From: Theobroma cacao
Taxonomy: Eukaryota; Streptophyta; Magnoliopsida; Malvales; Malvaceae
Assembly (NCBI RefSeq): GCF_000208745.1
Contig: NC_030854.1
Span: 10,210,036 to 10,274,035, forward strand
DNA: 64,000 bases
Direction of reading: 5' to 3'
Made by a program: the position numbers and the translations under genes. The notes below the pieces were generated by a model that made no database searches, had not been told where the DNA came from, and saw only the letters and a list, made by a program, of their open reading frames with translations. This document shows positions 23,934 through 35,782 of the stretch, piece after piece. Within the stretch, counting starts at the first letter, position 1; every line of letters starts with the position of its first letter.

Positions 23934-25047
23934 GTTGTGTATTGATAGTTAATATGGTGTGATAATTATAACCGCTTATGTGCGTAATGTGGAGGTTGCA
24001 CATGCTGGTGATGACGGGGTGTGGGACTGTGAATGGCGATATTGCCTGTGCGTGATGTGGGGGTGCACATGATGACTCCAGCTATGTGCGGTGTGGGAAA
24101 GCACATGAGTTGGGTGAGGCGGTGGTGGCATACGTGTGTATATATATATTTACTATATAGAGAGGTTTGGAATTAATATGTGATTGCATTGACTGTTGAA
24201 ACTTGAGTATTGTCGAATGTGTTTAATCTGATTTTCGTTGCAACAAGACATATTTTTAATGCAGCAAAACCCCCTTTAATTTCATCAGCCCTGATTCTCG
24301 TTGCAGCGAGAAACTCTCGGGTGGTTCACTAAATCTGTGCTTTGAATTTTGCTGCAGTGAGAAACTCTCGGGAGGTTCAAAAATTTTCTTTGTCCGAATT
24401 TCGTTGCAGTGAAAAACCCTCTATTATGCTATTATGCTCGTCTTCCTTGGATGCTACTGTAGTTCTCATTTTTTCCAACTTCATGGTTGATCATGGATCC
24501 TTCAACATTAAAGGATTAAATAATCAAAGTTTGAAATGAAGGGTTTTAATGAGAATTTAAACTAAATTGCATTGTTTTTACTATAAGTGTATTACGGTTT
24601 CTAAACTTTCCTTATCGTATGTTTGTTCCCTTCTTATGTTCACTCATTGAGTTTATACTCGCCCTTTTTAACTTCAGGTTTTCCAAATCCGGAGATAGTT
24701 GGAACCTAGAGTGAGGGGTCCACGTATATTCACCATTTTGGTAAGTACCACGGCCTTCAGTAGTTGTACCTTCACCTAAGGTCACTTCGTTGAAAGTCGG
24801 GAGTTTTTTTGCTTGTGGATATGTATACGTGATGTAAATCACTAAGATACATGTCACAAAACAATATGTGTTCATTTTGATTAATGTTGCCACTATGAGT
24901 TAGCAAATGGTTAACATCATTTTGGGTTAATATGAATGCAAGTATTTGATTATCATAGCACATTACTAAAGTACTTATAGTTAAGAATTAAGAAATGTAA
25001 CTTTAGAAATATCTGATGGAATAATGAACAGGTTGCATAAGAGGCTT
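23929..25047 (+). other. Probable remnant of a Gypsy-type LTR or related repeat
   Basis: The GC-richer stretch 23970-24130 and the segment 24620-24730 (a pyrimidine-rich TTCAGG motif followed by GGGGTCCACGT) resemble the 3' half of long plant Gypsy LTRs, including the one at 55520-58314. No ends were identified and there is no coding region. Confidence 0.35.
24292..24420. repeat. Degenerate tandem repeat with TCTCGTTGCAGCGAGA-like units
   Basis: Three spaced copies share GTTGCAGCGAGAAACTCTCG or close variants. The first contains the near-palindrome TCTCG-TTGCAG-CGAGA. Confidence 0.6.
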
Positions 25048-25909
25048 TGTCAAACCCTGTTTTATAAAATAATTACGACATCATTTACATACTCAATAGA
25101 ATGGTTACATATTTAGAAAGTTTGAGAAAATCGTTAAAAGATGATATTGCCCCTAATGGTATCATTAAGTCGATTAAGCCTTGAACTAGTTCAAATAGAA
25201 ATTTTAAGGTGAAATTAAGAGTTTCATGGTCCAGGGATGACTTAAAATGGTGATTCGGAGTTCGATGATCAATTTGAAGTCAAACCGAAATTTTTACTAT
25301 CCAGGGGTAAAATAATCATTTGCCACTTGGGGACAAAATGAAAATTTTAAAAAAAGATTTTTTTGATCCCATTTGACTTATTGGAGTATGATTTGAGATT
25401 TAGAAGTGAAAAAGTTTAATTCCAGTGATTTCTGGAGTGTAGGGGTAAAATCTTAATTTTTTCAATCGCGGATAAAATTTGAGATTTTGAGAGAATTTAG
25501 ATCACATTTGACAAATTGGAGAATGGTATGAGTATAAGGGATGAAAAATATGTCTATGGGTAATTTTTCAGTTTTTGGGGTAAAAATGTAATTTTATACT
25601 TCAGTTATTTGATTTAAAGTATGTATGAATATATTTAGCTTTTACACCATGTTTTTGGAGAGTTTTAGTATTTTTGAAAAAAAATAACAAAAATGCCCCT
25701 GTGAGTTAGAAAGTAATATTTTATTGTTTTGACTTGAAAATGACTTATGATTTTTTTGAAATGTGAGATTTAATAACTGTCGCTCACTGGGGAGATGCGG
25801 AAGCTGATGCTAAGCCTTACGGGGTTTCAATCGGCATTCGAGGTAATGAGTGCCTATCGAGACGTCGCGGTAGTTGTCACGGGCTCGATGGGAGTTCCGG
25901 GTCGTGACA
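25048..25909 (+). repeat. 5' LTR (short form) of the Gypsy-type element
   Basis: 862 bases, about 95% identical by eye to 27819-28684. The repeated motif GGGGTAAAAT...TAATTTT occurs several times inside it. Confidence 0.88.
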
Positions 25910-27286
25910 ATTAAAGTGGTATCAGAGCATGGTTTAAAGATCAAAAATTTTGATTTTAAAGCTTTGGATTTTAAAGTTTTCGATTTTAAAGTTGCTTTAA
26001 GAAATCCACACTGACACTGCGTGGCCCCGAGTTAGGTTAAGTCAGGTTAGATTGAATAGGATGAGATGAATTTGAAAGTATCTATTTTACTTATTATATG
26101 TGATAAGCACAAAAGGATATAAATGGTTATGGAAATTGTGATGTAAGCTTGAAGGGAAACCAAACGGTTGAGAATGATTAGTGTAGTAACCTTAAATATA
26201 GATGAATAACATTGATCAAGTAAACTCCAATAGCCACCGTGTCGCGGTGCTAAGAACACTTCATGTCTAAGACGCATGAATAAAATGAGACAGATGTGAA
26301 GTTGAATTCACGAGTTGACCTGAGGTCATTGAACTTGATTATAAGTTTTGGTAATTGGAGTTTTAAAGTTTTGAAAGTTATCTATATGAATGAGTTAAAA
26401 CTGAAATGATTAAAGGTGTTCCCTTCAGGGGAAGTAAAAGGTCTGAGGTTCGATACTTGGTGTATGCGGTCCTGCAGGGTCGGGAAGCCAAGGGGATCGA
26501 TACAGATATAACAATACCTTGGAGTGGACCCCGAAGAGAATGCCACATAAATGCCTAAGTTACGGGTTAAGTGATCATATGTTGTGAGACATAAGTTTAA
26601 GATAGATATCCCTAAGGAAATACTCAAGAGAAGTTCTACCGTGAATCTTGTAAAAGCAAGCACTAAGTTATGTGATTATAAAAAGGAAGCTATAAGCTGA
26701 GAGTGATATTACTATTAATATTGAAAAGTACTTGAGGAGAATCTAGTTTTAAGTCTTGCAATTTCAAGTACAATTTGTAAATTGGTTAAGGAAGAATGAT
26801 GCTATATTCGTATGAAAGAGTGAAACTTTATTAAGAAAGCGTATGGAAAAACATAAGAGAGTATATTAGTTTGACTTACTCTAAGAGGGAAAAAGTTGAA
26901 TGACCATGAGTGGCTTGTAGGTAACCCAAGAATGTATAGGTAAGTGTGCAAGGAAGCTATGATCGATAGATAAGGGTAGAACTTTAATGATGAGATAGTG
27001 TTCACTGCGTTAGACCTTGAACTATAAAATATGGATATGTATCCACCTTATGAATATTCCGATGTGATAAATTCGAAAGACTTTTCGCAATGAGAAAATA
27101 TTAAAGCTTAAGGAGCAAATGGCTATACAGTCAAGTTAGACTCATGACTGACATGTCACATAAGTATGAGGATGGGATACAAAGCAATATAGAGGCATGA
27201 AAGATGATTGAGGACAAAGGGATGACTCTGAGGAATTGTGATACTGCATCGTATTCAATGATCAAATTAAGGTAGATCTTGGAAGC

Positions 27287-27604
27287 NNNNNNNNNNNNNN
27301 NNNNNNNNNNNNNNNNNNNNNNNNNNNNNNNNNNNNNNNNNNNNNNNNNNNNNNNNNNNNNNNNNNNNNNNNNNNNNNNNNNNNNNNNNNNNNNNNNNNN
27401 NNNNNNNNNNNNNNNNNNNNNNNNNNNNNNNNNNNNNNNNNNNNNNNNNNNNNNNNNNNNNNNNNNNNNNNNNNNNNNNNNNNNNNNNNNNNNNNNNNNN
27501 NNNNNNNNNNNNNNNNNNNNNNNNNNNNNNNNNNNNNNNNNNNNNNNNNNNNNNNNNNNNNNNNNNNNNNNNNNNNNNNNNNNNNNNNNNNNNNNNNNNN
27601 NNNN
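27287..27604. other. Assembly gap (318 N)
   Basis: Undetermined bases inside the internal region of the LTR element at 25048-28684. Confidence 1.
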
Positions 27605-27818
27605 CTCAGAATAGTCAAGGAGATAATGTCAAGGAAATGTGATCTATAGCAAGGTTAAGTTGTACGAGATGGATTAATATGATTAAGAAGATTGATATTT
27701 TATACCTGTGAGATAAACAGGAAGTATGTGGAAATAATAGAAGAAATTACCCCACCTTTTCTTTGAGTTTGATAAGAGAAATTTTGATGATAAAATTTTA
27801 TTTTAAGGGGGGTAGTGT

Positions 27819-28684
27819 TGTCAAATCCTGTTTTATAAAATAATTACGACGTCATTTACATGCTCAATAGAACGGTTACATATTTAAGAAGTTTGAGAAA
27901 ATCGTTAAAAGACGATATTGCCCCTAATGGTATCATTAAGTCAATTAAGCCTTGAACTAGTTCAAATAGAAATTTTAAGGTGAAATTAAGAGTTTCATGG
28001 TCCAGGGATGACTTAAAATGGTGATTCGGAGTTCGAGGATCAATTTGGAGTCAAACCGAAATTTTTACTATCTAGGGGCAAAATGGTCATTTGCCACTTG
28101 GAGACAAAATGAGAATTTTTAAAAAAGATTTTTTTTGGCCCCATTTGACTTATTGGAGTATGATTTGAGATTTAGAAGTGAAAAAGTTTAATTCCGGTGA
28201 TTTCTGGAGTGTAGGGGCAAAATCGTAATTTTTCCAATCGCAGACAAAATTTGAGATTTTGAGAGAATTTAGATCACATTTGACAAATTGGAGAATGGTA
28301 TGAGTATAAGGGATGAAAAATATGTCTATGGGTAATTTTTCAGTTTTTGGGGTAAAAATGTAATTTTATACTTCAGTTATTTAATTTAAAGTATATATGA
28401 ACATATTTATCTTTTACACCATATTTTTGGCGAGTTGCGGTATTTTTGAAGAAAAATGATGAAAATGCCCCTGTGAGTCAAAAAATAATAATATTTTATT
28501 ATTTTGATTTGAAAACGACTTATGATTTTCTTGAAATGTGAGATTTAATAACTGTCGCTCACCGGAGATATGCGGAAGCTTATGCTAAGCCTTGCGAGGT
28601 TTCGATCGGCATTCGGGGTAATGAGTGCCTATCGAGATGTCACGGCGGTTGTCACGGGCCTGATGGGAGTTTCGGGTCGTGACA
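27819..28684 (+). repeat. 3' LTR (short form) of the Gypsy-type element
   Basis: 866 bases. It shares with the 5' LTR the same junction at GTAATTTTATACTTCAG where the long form carries about 2 kb more. Confidence 0.88.
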
Positions 28685-28754
28685 AGCTTGCTTGGGTTTA
28701 GTGGGCTGTGCCTATTGGGCCCTTGCACTAGTCATGGCCCGAAAATTGGGTTGT

Positions 28755-28955
28755 GACAATTATAGATCTTTCTTTTCTTGTTACGTTTAATTTACATTTT
28801 ATATAAAAGTGTTTATTTTATAATTTTTTTTTATTTTGTTATTTTTATTTTTTTTAAAATTCAACATATTAATTTTAAAAATTTTTAGTCTTTATTCCTT
28901 TTCATCTTTGACTCTCCCAAAAGAAGTAGCTAGCTCTGTCTCTGAAAGTGAGAAT
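28755..28955 (+). mobile_element. 3' end of a second hAT-type remnant
   Basis: The segment aligns by eye with 22585-22735: ATCTTTCTTTTCTTG, then TATAAAA.TGTTTAT, then AACATATTAATTTT, CTCTCCC and AAAAG.AGCTAGCTC. It is therefore the non-coding tail of a related element, cut on its left near the Gypsy-type LTR element. Confidence 0.5.
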
Positions 28956-29145
28956 GTCACATGGTTATGTGTTCATGTTACGTTATCATCATTATAATAT
29001 ATCAAAGTTCTATGATGTAAAATGACAAATAATTGACCAATAACAATTAATGAATTATTAATTATAAAAAATTATCTTATTCAAAATAAAAATATTAAGA
29101 TTTAACTGAATGTAATAAAAAAATTTAAAAAATTAAGGTTTTATT
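28956..29145. repeat. Foldback MITE-like repeat, partial copy (middle and right arm)
   Basis: It carries the AATGTCACATGGTTAT motif and then ATTAATTATAAAAAATTATC...AAAATATTAAGATTTAACTGAA, matching the middle and right arm of the element at 2955-3410. It directly abuts the hAT remnant. Confidence 0.45.
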
Positions 29146-31488
29146 AAATATTATATCTTATTTTTTTCTTTTGTGTTATTTGACTGTTGGATAATTCAAA
29201 AGGGAAAAGCCAAGCGATGGCTTGAAAAATGGAACCCAATTGTGAAGAAAGAAGAAGGATGCACAGTGTTTCATAAATGAAAATACCAACCAAAGCTTTG
29301 TTTTCAAACTTTAATACAGCAGCCAACCAACCGAACCTATTTAAGAGCTATCTCTTTCCAACTCAATTTTAGAAAAATATGTAAATTAGAATTAATAGAC
29401 TATTAATTTCGAATTCAAGATGCTATTGTTGGGATAAATGGAGCCGCATGTTGAGCCAACCCTCCCTTCTTTCCCTCCTAACCTAACATCTGCCAAGGGA
29501 AAATGGACAGACTCAACTCCCTTTTTATCTCCAATTTACCCTTTAAGAATTCATTCATCAATAAAATCATCTTCATTGTTTTCAATTAGTAGTAAAAAAT
29601 CATGGTTGTCGGTTTTAATGTGCAAAGGGTAGACGTGGTAATTGCGCAAGCATAAATTATTGATTTTTAAAATAAAATCATTTTAAATTTAATTACAATC
29701 ACAAAAATTGTCAAATATTAATAAAATTATAATCATATTTTAATCAACATGATAAATTAGTTAAATCTGTTGTTTTTTTTACTTCTTAAAGGTTGTACTA
29801 AATATAACAAAATATTATTGTGCAGTGATACTTAAATGCAAAGTCAGAAGTATTTAATGTATTTGACATTTAAAGTTAAACCCATTAAACATTTAGATAA
29901 CTTTTTGTATGAGAAAAATAAAAGCACATTCCTTGTAATGTGTCCAATTAAATTACATTGTAGTATTTATTTTGTAACAAACTATTATAATGTAAGATTA
30001 CAATGTAATTACATTACAACCCATAGATGTAATGTGATTATAACTAAAAACTAATACAATCAAATTACATTGCACTATACAATATTATTAAAAGTATAAT
30101 CACATTATGCCTTTTTTATTCTTATCTATTAAGATTTGATGAAAATGCAATTATCCTTTAAAAAATGTAATGGTGTTAATTGTCAAGTTAATATTGAATG
30201 AAAAGATAAGTTTATCCTTTTGATATTTATTTCTTCATATCCTTTTTTTCCTTTGTTTTTTAACTCTCTTTTTTTTCTTAAGAATTTTTGTTTTTTAGTT
30301 AAAAAATTATGAAATTTAATTAGTTATAAATTAGCTTGATATATTTAAGTTGTTTGAAACGCATCTTTAATTTCTATCAAATGAAATTTTAATTAAGCTA
30401 AATTATAATTAATTTTTTTATTAAATATAATAAATTATATATAATTTAACTAAAAAGTAATTATCACCCACGAAGTTTTATTGAAAATAAACTTCCATTT
30501 TAATTTGATAAGCATTTTATCTCTCCTGATAAAGTAACTGATGTTAGGAGTCAAATACTAATATATTTGTTTAAAGTTTACTTTAAATACTAAGAATACC
30601 ATCATTTTGTTTGTTTTTCCTTTTCCCCTCCTGTTTTTCATTTCTATCTTTTAATTTAATCAATTTCTTTAATACTAAACTTTTTCCCGAATTAATACTA
30701 ATTAGATTATTTTAACTAAAGATAATTTTCTACATTTTTTCAAAGTTAATATATAACTGAATTAAAAACAAGTTTAAAATATTTAATATGTAATTGAATT
30801 AGAATATAACTTAATTAAAATTAAATTTGATAGAATCAAACATGATTTTAAACTTAATTAAATCTCACAATTAATTCAATTTCATAATTTTGTAGTTAAA
30901 AATGTCTTGGATTAAAAAGAGGAAAAGAGAAAAAAAAATAATTAACAAAGGGTATGGGAGGTAAGTGCATCTTTTACCAATCCCAGTGGGTATTATTCAA
31001 GATTTATGTTCAATTGAGGAGATCTAATATATATGAAATTAAATATACTTACAATTAAACTCAAATTGCAATAAAAATACATTTTTATGTAAAGATAACA
31101 TATTACAATTGTTATATAAGTGTACTACAGAATATTTTTTTTCTATCTCCTTCAAAATTGACAATTTTTTTTCCAAAATATTTTTAAATAATATTTCTTT
31201 GAATACACCAAATTATTTTATCAATACAAAAAATCCAAATAGTAAATAAATACCCTATCACAATCAACAACTACATGTTGAGATGAGCCCTACAGTTAAT
31301 TGAGATTGGTTAAGACTTGATTTCAATTATGTAACAATATTATTGATGTTGAATGATTAGAGGTTTTCTTCATCAATAAGACATTAATTATAATGGGTTA
31401 TAAGTCTAATTAGATGAAGTTAGACTTAAATTAGGAGTGTTATGATTTAAGTTAAACTTAAATCATATACTAGCTTTTTAACTTTTAA

Positions 31489-31685
31489 AAACTTAATTAA
31501 AATAGTTTAATTAAGTATAAGGCCAATATTATAATTAATTATAATATTAAAGCCTTAATTGCAAACAAATAAAGTAAACTAAATAAAATTTTAATTTACA
31601 ATGATTTAATTAAAAATGTTTAATTAAGTGTTAGGTCAATATTATAAGAGATCATAATATTGAGGCCTTATTTGTAATTTAAAAA
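31489..31685. repeat. Diverged tandem duplication, about 113-bp period
   Basis: TTTAATTAAGTATAAGGCCA...CCTTAATTGCAA (from about 31505) is repeated as TTTAATTAAGTGTTAGGTCA...CCTTATTTGTAA (from about 31618), with substitutions. Confidence 0.65.
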
Positions 31686-32861
31686 GTTAATTAACTTAGA
31701 TATAAATATCACTTTTCAGTTACTCCTTAAAATATGAGCGAAACATACAAGTTATGTTTTTAAGTAGTCAAAAAACTAATAAGAAAGCCTAATCACACAC
31801 TTTTTTGAGTGACTTGAAAAATAGTTCTATAACTTTGTAATTTGGCTAAGAGGAGAGTAATTGTGTGGAAAGGACAATCACACTCCTCTTTGTGAAGGTT
31901 CAAGTGCAACCGTTGAAGGTCGAGCATTTGAATGGCTCAAATTCTTTGTTCCCTTTGTGATATTCATAAGTTGGATGAGGAAGAGCTATCATGGTGATAC
32001 CTCCATCACTTGGTAAAGGTAATGTTATTTTTCTAATTACTTCTCTTTTAGTTTTATTTGTGTTAAAACCACTAAGGTGATCTATAGATGACGACAAGAT
32101 ATGGCATGTTTAAATCTTTATTTTTCGCTACGTATGATAATTGTTACCTTTATATTTCATACCATTTAGTGTTCTCAAAATTATAAAAAAATAATTATAA
32201 TTGCTTAAGCTTTGAAAGAAGAAAGTGGTCTGACCTTGGAAAGCCCTGGTCAAGGGACAGCATGATCCCAATGGACTTCTTGCTATTTACTTGTGGTCTT
32301 AAATTTTTATTTCATAATAGAAATATCTTTTTGACCGAAAAGAAAAGTGTGAACGGTGGACCATTACCTATTCTATGGCTTCATAGGATCGGCGCCTAAG
32401 ACTAACCATATCCATATGGTCCAATATAGACCTTTTTTTTTTGAATAGTGGTCCAATATAGACCTTATAGAAATTATTAATTAAGACAAGAATAGTCTAT
32501 TATTATAAATGTAAATTTCAATCAAATAATATGCCAAATTCATAAATACGGTAAGAAAATTCATACACCCATATTACAATTCACATTATAATTATATATT
32601 ATTTTTTAAAAGTATTTTAGGTAGTTATTTATTTATTTATAAAGGATATAAATCTTTGAAATAGTTTTTTTAAGTTAAGAATTAGAGATCTTTAAAATGA
32701 CATCTTTTATGGATTTAAGTCTCAATTATTTAGTTTATTTTGTATATAATGATAAGTAGTTTAAAATTGATTCAAAACTCAAATTTGTGACTAGATAAAT
32801 GTATAAGACAAAAAAAATCACAAAAACACAATATTCTATCTCGTAATATTTGAATTATGGA

Positions 32862-33972
32862 CCATTACATTGCCTGAGCTTTGGTGATTCCCACATCAAT
32901 AAACAAATTGATTATTAAATCCTATCTTATTTATATTTACATATTATATCATATTATTTCGTAAAATAAGTCACTTTTTTATTGTAATTATATCTTTATT
33001 TTTTAAAAATATTTATAAAGATGTCATATATTTTATTTTAATTTTTCAATTTTAATGAGGGTAAAATACAAAAAGCTAAAAGTTTTATCTACTTTCATAA
33101 TATAATCATAGGATCTCAATGGAGCTATAGCCTCAATTATGGATTTGTCTTTGATCCATTGATACAAGAGAGTATGTGGGAACCCTAGACCATTTGTCAC
33201 GGTTCATAGATCCGTGACTAGTTCAGTCCGTATGGATTGTCTAGCCAATCCATATGTAAGGGTCCAATAACTATCGCCTTGGTAACCAAGCAAAGTATTT
33301 TAGAGCAGTAAGAATACTTTCCAAAAACAAAATTTTCCTTGTTGATTACTTGTTCATCAATGAGGTATATTTTTAGGACTTTATTTTTTTTATATTTCAA
33401 GAAAGTTTAGGTTAAATACTTTCGTATTTACTTTAAACTATTATAAATAACACCTTTAGGACTCATTATAAGACAATCAAATCAAGCAATTTATTTTGTG
33501 CTTAAATCTTATGTACTTTCTTTTTTTCTCACTAGAGTAATAATACTTATTTATTATCTCCAATATTTTTTTTATATTTATTTATTTTATATTTCCACGC
33601 TGTTCCTCAAAAAATCTCGTTTACGTTTACTTAATCTTACAAACATGAGTCTATAACACCACACGAAACTTTACTAAAGTTCCAAGCACGTGACACCATT
33701 ACTCATGCCAGGCTTTGGTGATCCCATATAAAAAAAAGCTTGATTATAAAAATAATATTTTATTCATATTTATATATTATATCATATTATTTTACAAAAT
33801 AAATCATTTTTTATTGTAATTACATCTTTATTCTTTCAAATAATTATAACATGTAATATAAATGTTATTTTTTTTCAATGGGGGATAATACAAAGAAGTT
33901 TAAATTTTTACTTTTTTATCTAATTAATATTATCATAAATAATCGTAGGAGTATTAAGATCTTAATGGAGGC
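32862..33972. repeat. Pair of direct repeats, about 270 bp, 830 bp apart
   Basis: 32862-33126 and 33694-33972 share the order ACCATTAC, GCTTTGGTGAT.CCCA, ATATTATATCATATTATTT, TTTTTTATTGTAATTA, a GGGTAAAATACAAA-like stretch, and AATGGAG at the end. Divergence is considerable (perhaps 75-80% identity). Confidence 0.7.
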
Positions 33973-34388
33973 AAGATTCTTTTTTTGGTTTTACGTGATG
34001 TTTTGTTGAGTTAAATATTTTGATGTTAGAAATATCAATATTATTTTTTATTTTTAAAAAAAGATTTAAATTCGATTTTTAAATATATAAATATATATAG
34101 TTATTATTGGATCAAATTTTAAAAAAATAAAAAGAACAATAATATGAAAAAATAAAAAAGAATTTTATAATATATTTAATTAACTATTCAAATGACTATA
34201 TTTTCAAAATTTATCAATGCATTTAACATTGTTCTCATCGCATAAGAACTATGTCGGTCCAGTGTAGGGTTGTATTATTCTTGGTGCCGACTTATTATGT
34301 GCAGAATAATCAAATAATTTTATCAAAAAGAATATTGGAAAATTCAAATAAAATATATAAAAAATACAAAAAGAGAATAAAACAATAT

Positions 34389-34398
34389 GACACGTGTC
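34389..34398. promoter_or_regulatory. Palindromic G-box (GACACGTGTC)
   Basis: The perfect palindrome holds the CACGTG core at 34391-34396, about 300 bases upstream of a TATA-like TTATAAAAG (near 34695) of the following gene. It is the binding site type for bZIP and bHLH factors. Function is inferred. Confidence 0.4.
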
Positions 34399-35782
34399 GT
34401 GTGGGCCTGAAGTGTCTTTGTCCAATTAAATCTAGCAACTGCTTAGCTGAAGACAACGCAGATGACACGTCTGACGGCGGTAAAAAACGAGCCTACGTTA
34501 TTTTCACCGCCAGTCAATTTTATCCTAAACAAAGTTAATCTAATCAACTAAACAAGAAGTGGTTAGAAGGCAGGGTTGGTCAAGGTTTAAGTGGTTGATC
34601 ACTGGTGGGACCCTCCTTCCAAGTTGTCCTAAAACCCAGCACGTTTCCAGAATGGACCTCTCAAAACCTCTTTGATAACTCAAATAATAATATTATTTAT
34701 AAAAGAATCGCATTGTTCTTTCTCACTTTAATAAAGTATTAATTATTTTCTTATCATTTTTAGCTAAAAAAAAGCTGTGATTTTGATTTTAATGGTGATT
34801 CTGCTGAGTGTCGTGTATTCGTTATACCCGAGATGAAATGCCCATGTTCATTTTGCGTCTAGGCGGTCTAGAATCAAGTGGCCTTTTGTCTCTTCTTTTT
34901 GTTACATGATCAAGATATAGAGATTTGTTAGAGCTTTGAAGGAAGTGAATTTTTTTATCGAGATCTGCAGCATTTTGGGTTGCTGGGACTTCTCTTTTCT
35001 GATTCTGTCTGGGTTCTTCGTACAATTTTCCTTGGAGAACAATTTTTGGTTTGATTTTCTCAGAGCTTCATGTAAGTTTAAACTTCTTTGATTGCTTGCT
35101 TGTATTTCCATGTCTCTTTTCTGCTTTGGCTAAGAATATTGGTGAAGAGATGATTTTCTTATGTATAATTTGGTTTTTGGTCTTCTTTTGGGTTTCTTTT
35201 TCTTTTTCCTTGTAAGGTTTTTGTTTTTTTTTTCTTCTTTACCTTTCATTTTGTTGATCTTATGAAGTTGGAGACACGAATGTTTTGGATTTGGAGCTAG
35301 CTCAACGTTTAGTTCGTTGTATTATCATGGGGGACTTTTCTATGGTTTTCTGCTCTTCTTGTATTTTATTCCTCTACAATCCGTGGCCCCAAAAGTTTTT
35401 TTGTATTTGAATAGATGGTTTCCTTTAATTTAGTTTGTCTTTGGTCTTATTTGCATAGAGAGTTTAATCTTATGTAAATGAGGCTGTCTAATTGTACAGT
35501 CAAACGAAGATCTTAATGTATGAACTTAATGGCCACTGTCTTTCACTGTTGCATTTTCTGCACAAGACTTTTGAACTCTTGGATCTTATAATAGAAACCA
35601 ATTTTGCTCATGATTTTTGTGTTTGAGCTATTATTAAGTGTTTTGCTGATCATTTACTGTTAAATATACATGTGCTTAAAGTTGTAAAATCTGTGAAGAT
35701 CTTAACAAAGTTGATTGCAAGGTTAGTTGGTGCTTTGGGTGTTTGAGAGGGAGCTGTATGCTGTTTGCTTGCAGATGTAAAT

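Larger units (their letters stand above)
25048..28684 (+). mobile_element. Non-autonomous Gypsy-type LTR retrotransposon with shortened LTRs
   Basis: LTRs at 25048-25909 (862 bp) and 27819-28684 (866 bp) begin TGTCAAA and end GTGACA. The primer-binding site TGGTATCAGAGC (25917-25928) matches the 3' end of initiator tRNA-Met as used by most plant LTR elements. A polypurine tract, TTTTAAGGGGGG, lies at 27801-27812. The flanks GGCTT and AGCTT are a 5-bp target duplication with one mismatch. The 1.9-kb interior (318 of it N) has no gag or pol. Compared with the solo LTR at 55520-58314, both LTRs lack the same central segment of about 2 kb. Assignment to Gypsy rests on LTR style and tRNA-Met priming, since no pol is present. 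Confidence 0.85.
29146..34388. other. Long AT-rich region without supported genes
   Basis: About 5.2 kb, very AT-rich, with local duplications listed separately. Small open frames at 29144-29326, 29836-30054, 31900-32097 and 33218-33400 have no domain, no splice context and biased AT-rich composition. The stretch 31430-32100 has a TATA-like motif (TATAAATATC near 31701) and could be an unrecognised solo LTR. Confidence 0.4.

Noticed and set aside
23020..24003. Open reading frames of about 300 residues on both strands
   Set aside because: They run through 808 N and a microsatellite; the reading frame is an artefact.
27262..27618. Open reading frames of 111-118 residues
   Set aside because: They consist almost wholly of N from the second assembly gap.
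29144..29326. 60-residue hydrophobic minus-strand frame
   Set aside because: Short, AT-rich, and overlapped by repeat-derived sequence; no support for a real small protein.
34251..34538. 95-residue plus-strand frame upstream of the START-like gene
   Set aside because: No recognisable motif; it lies in the promoter region with a G-box and is not joined to the gene by splicing.
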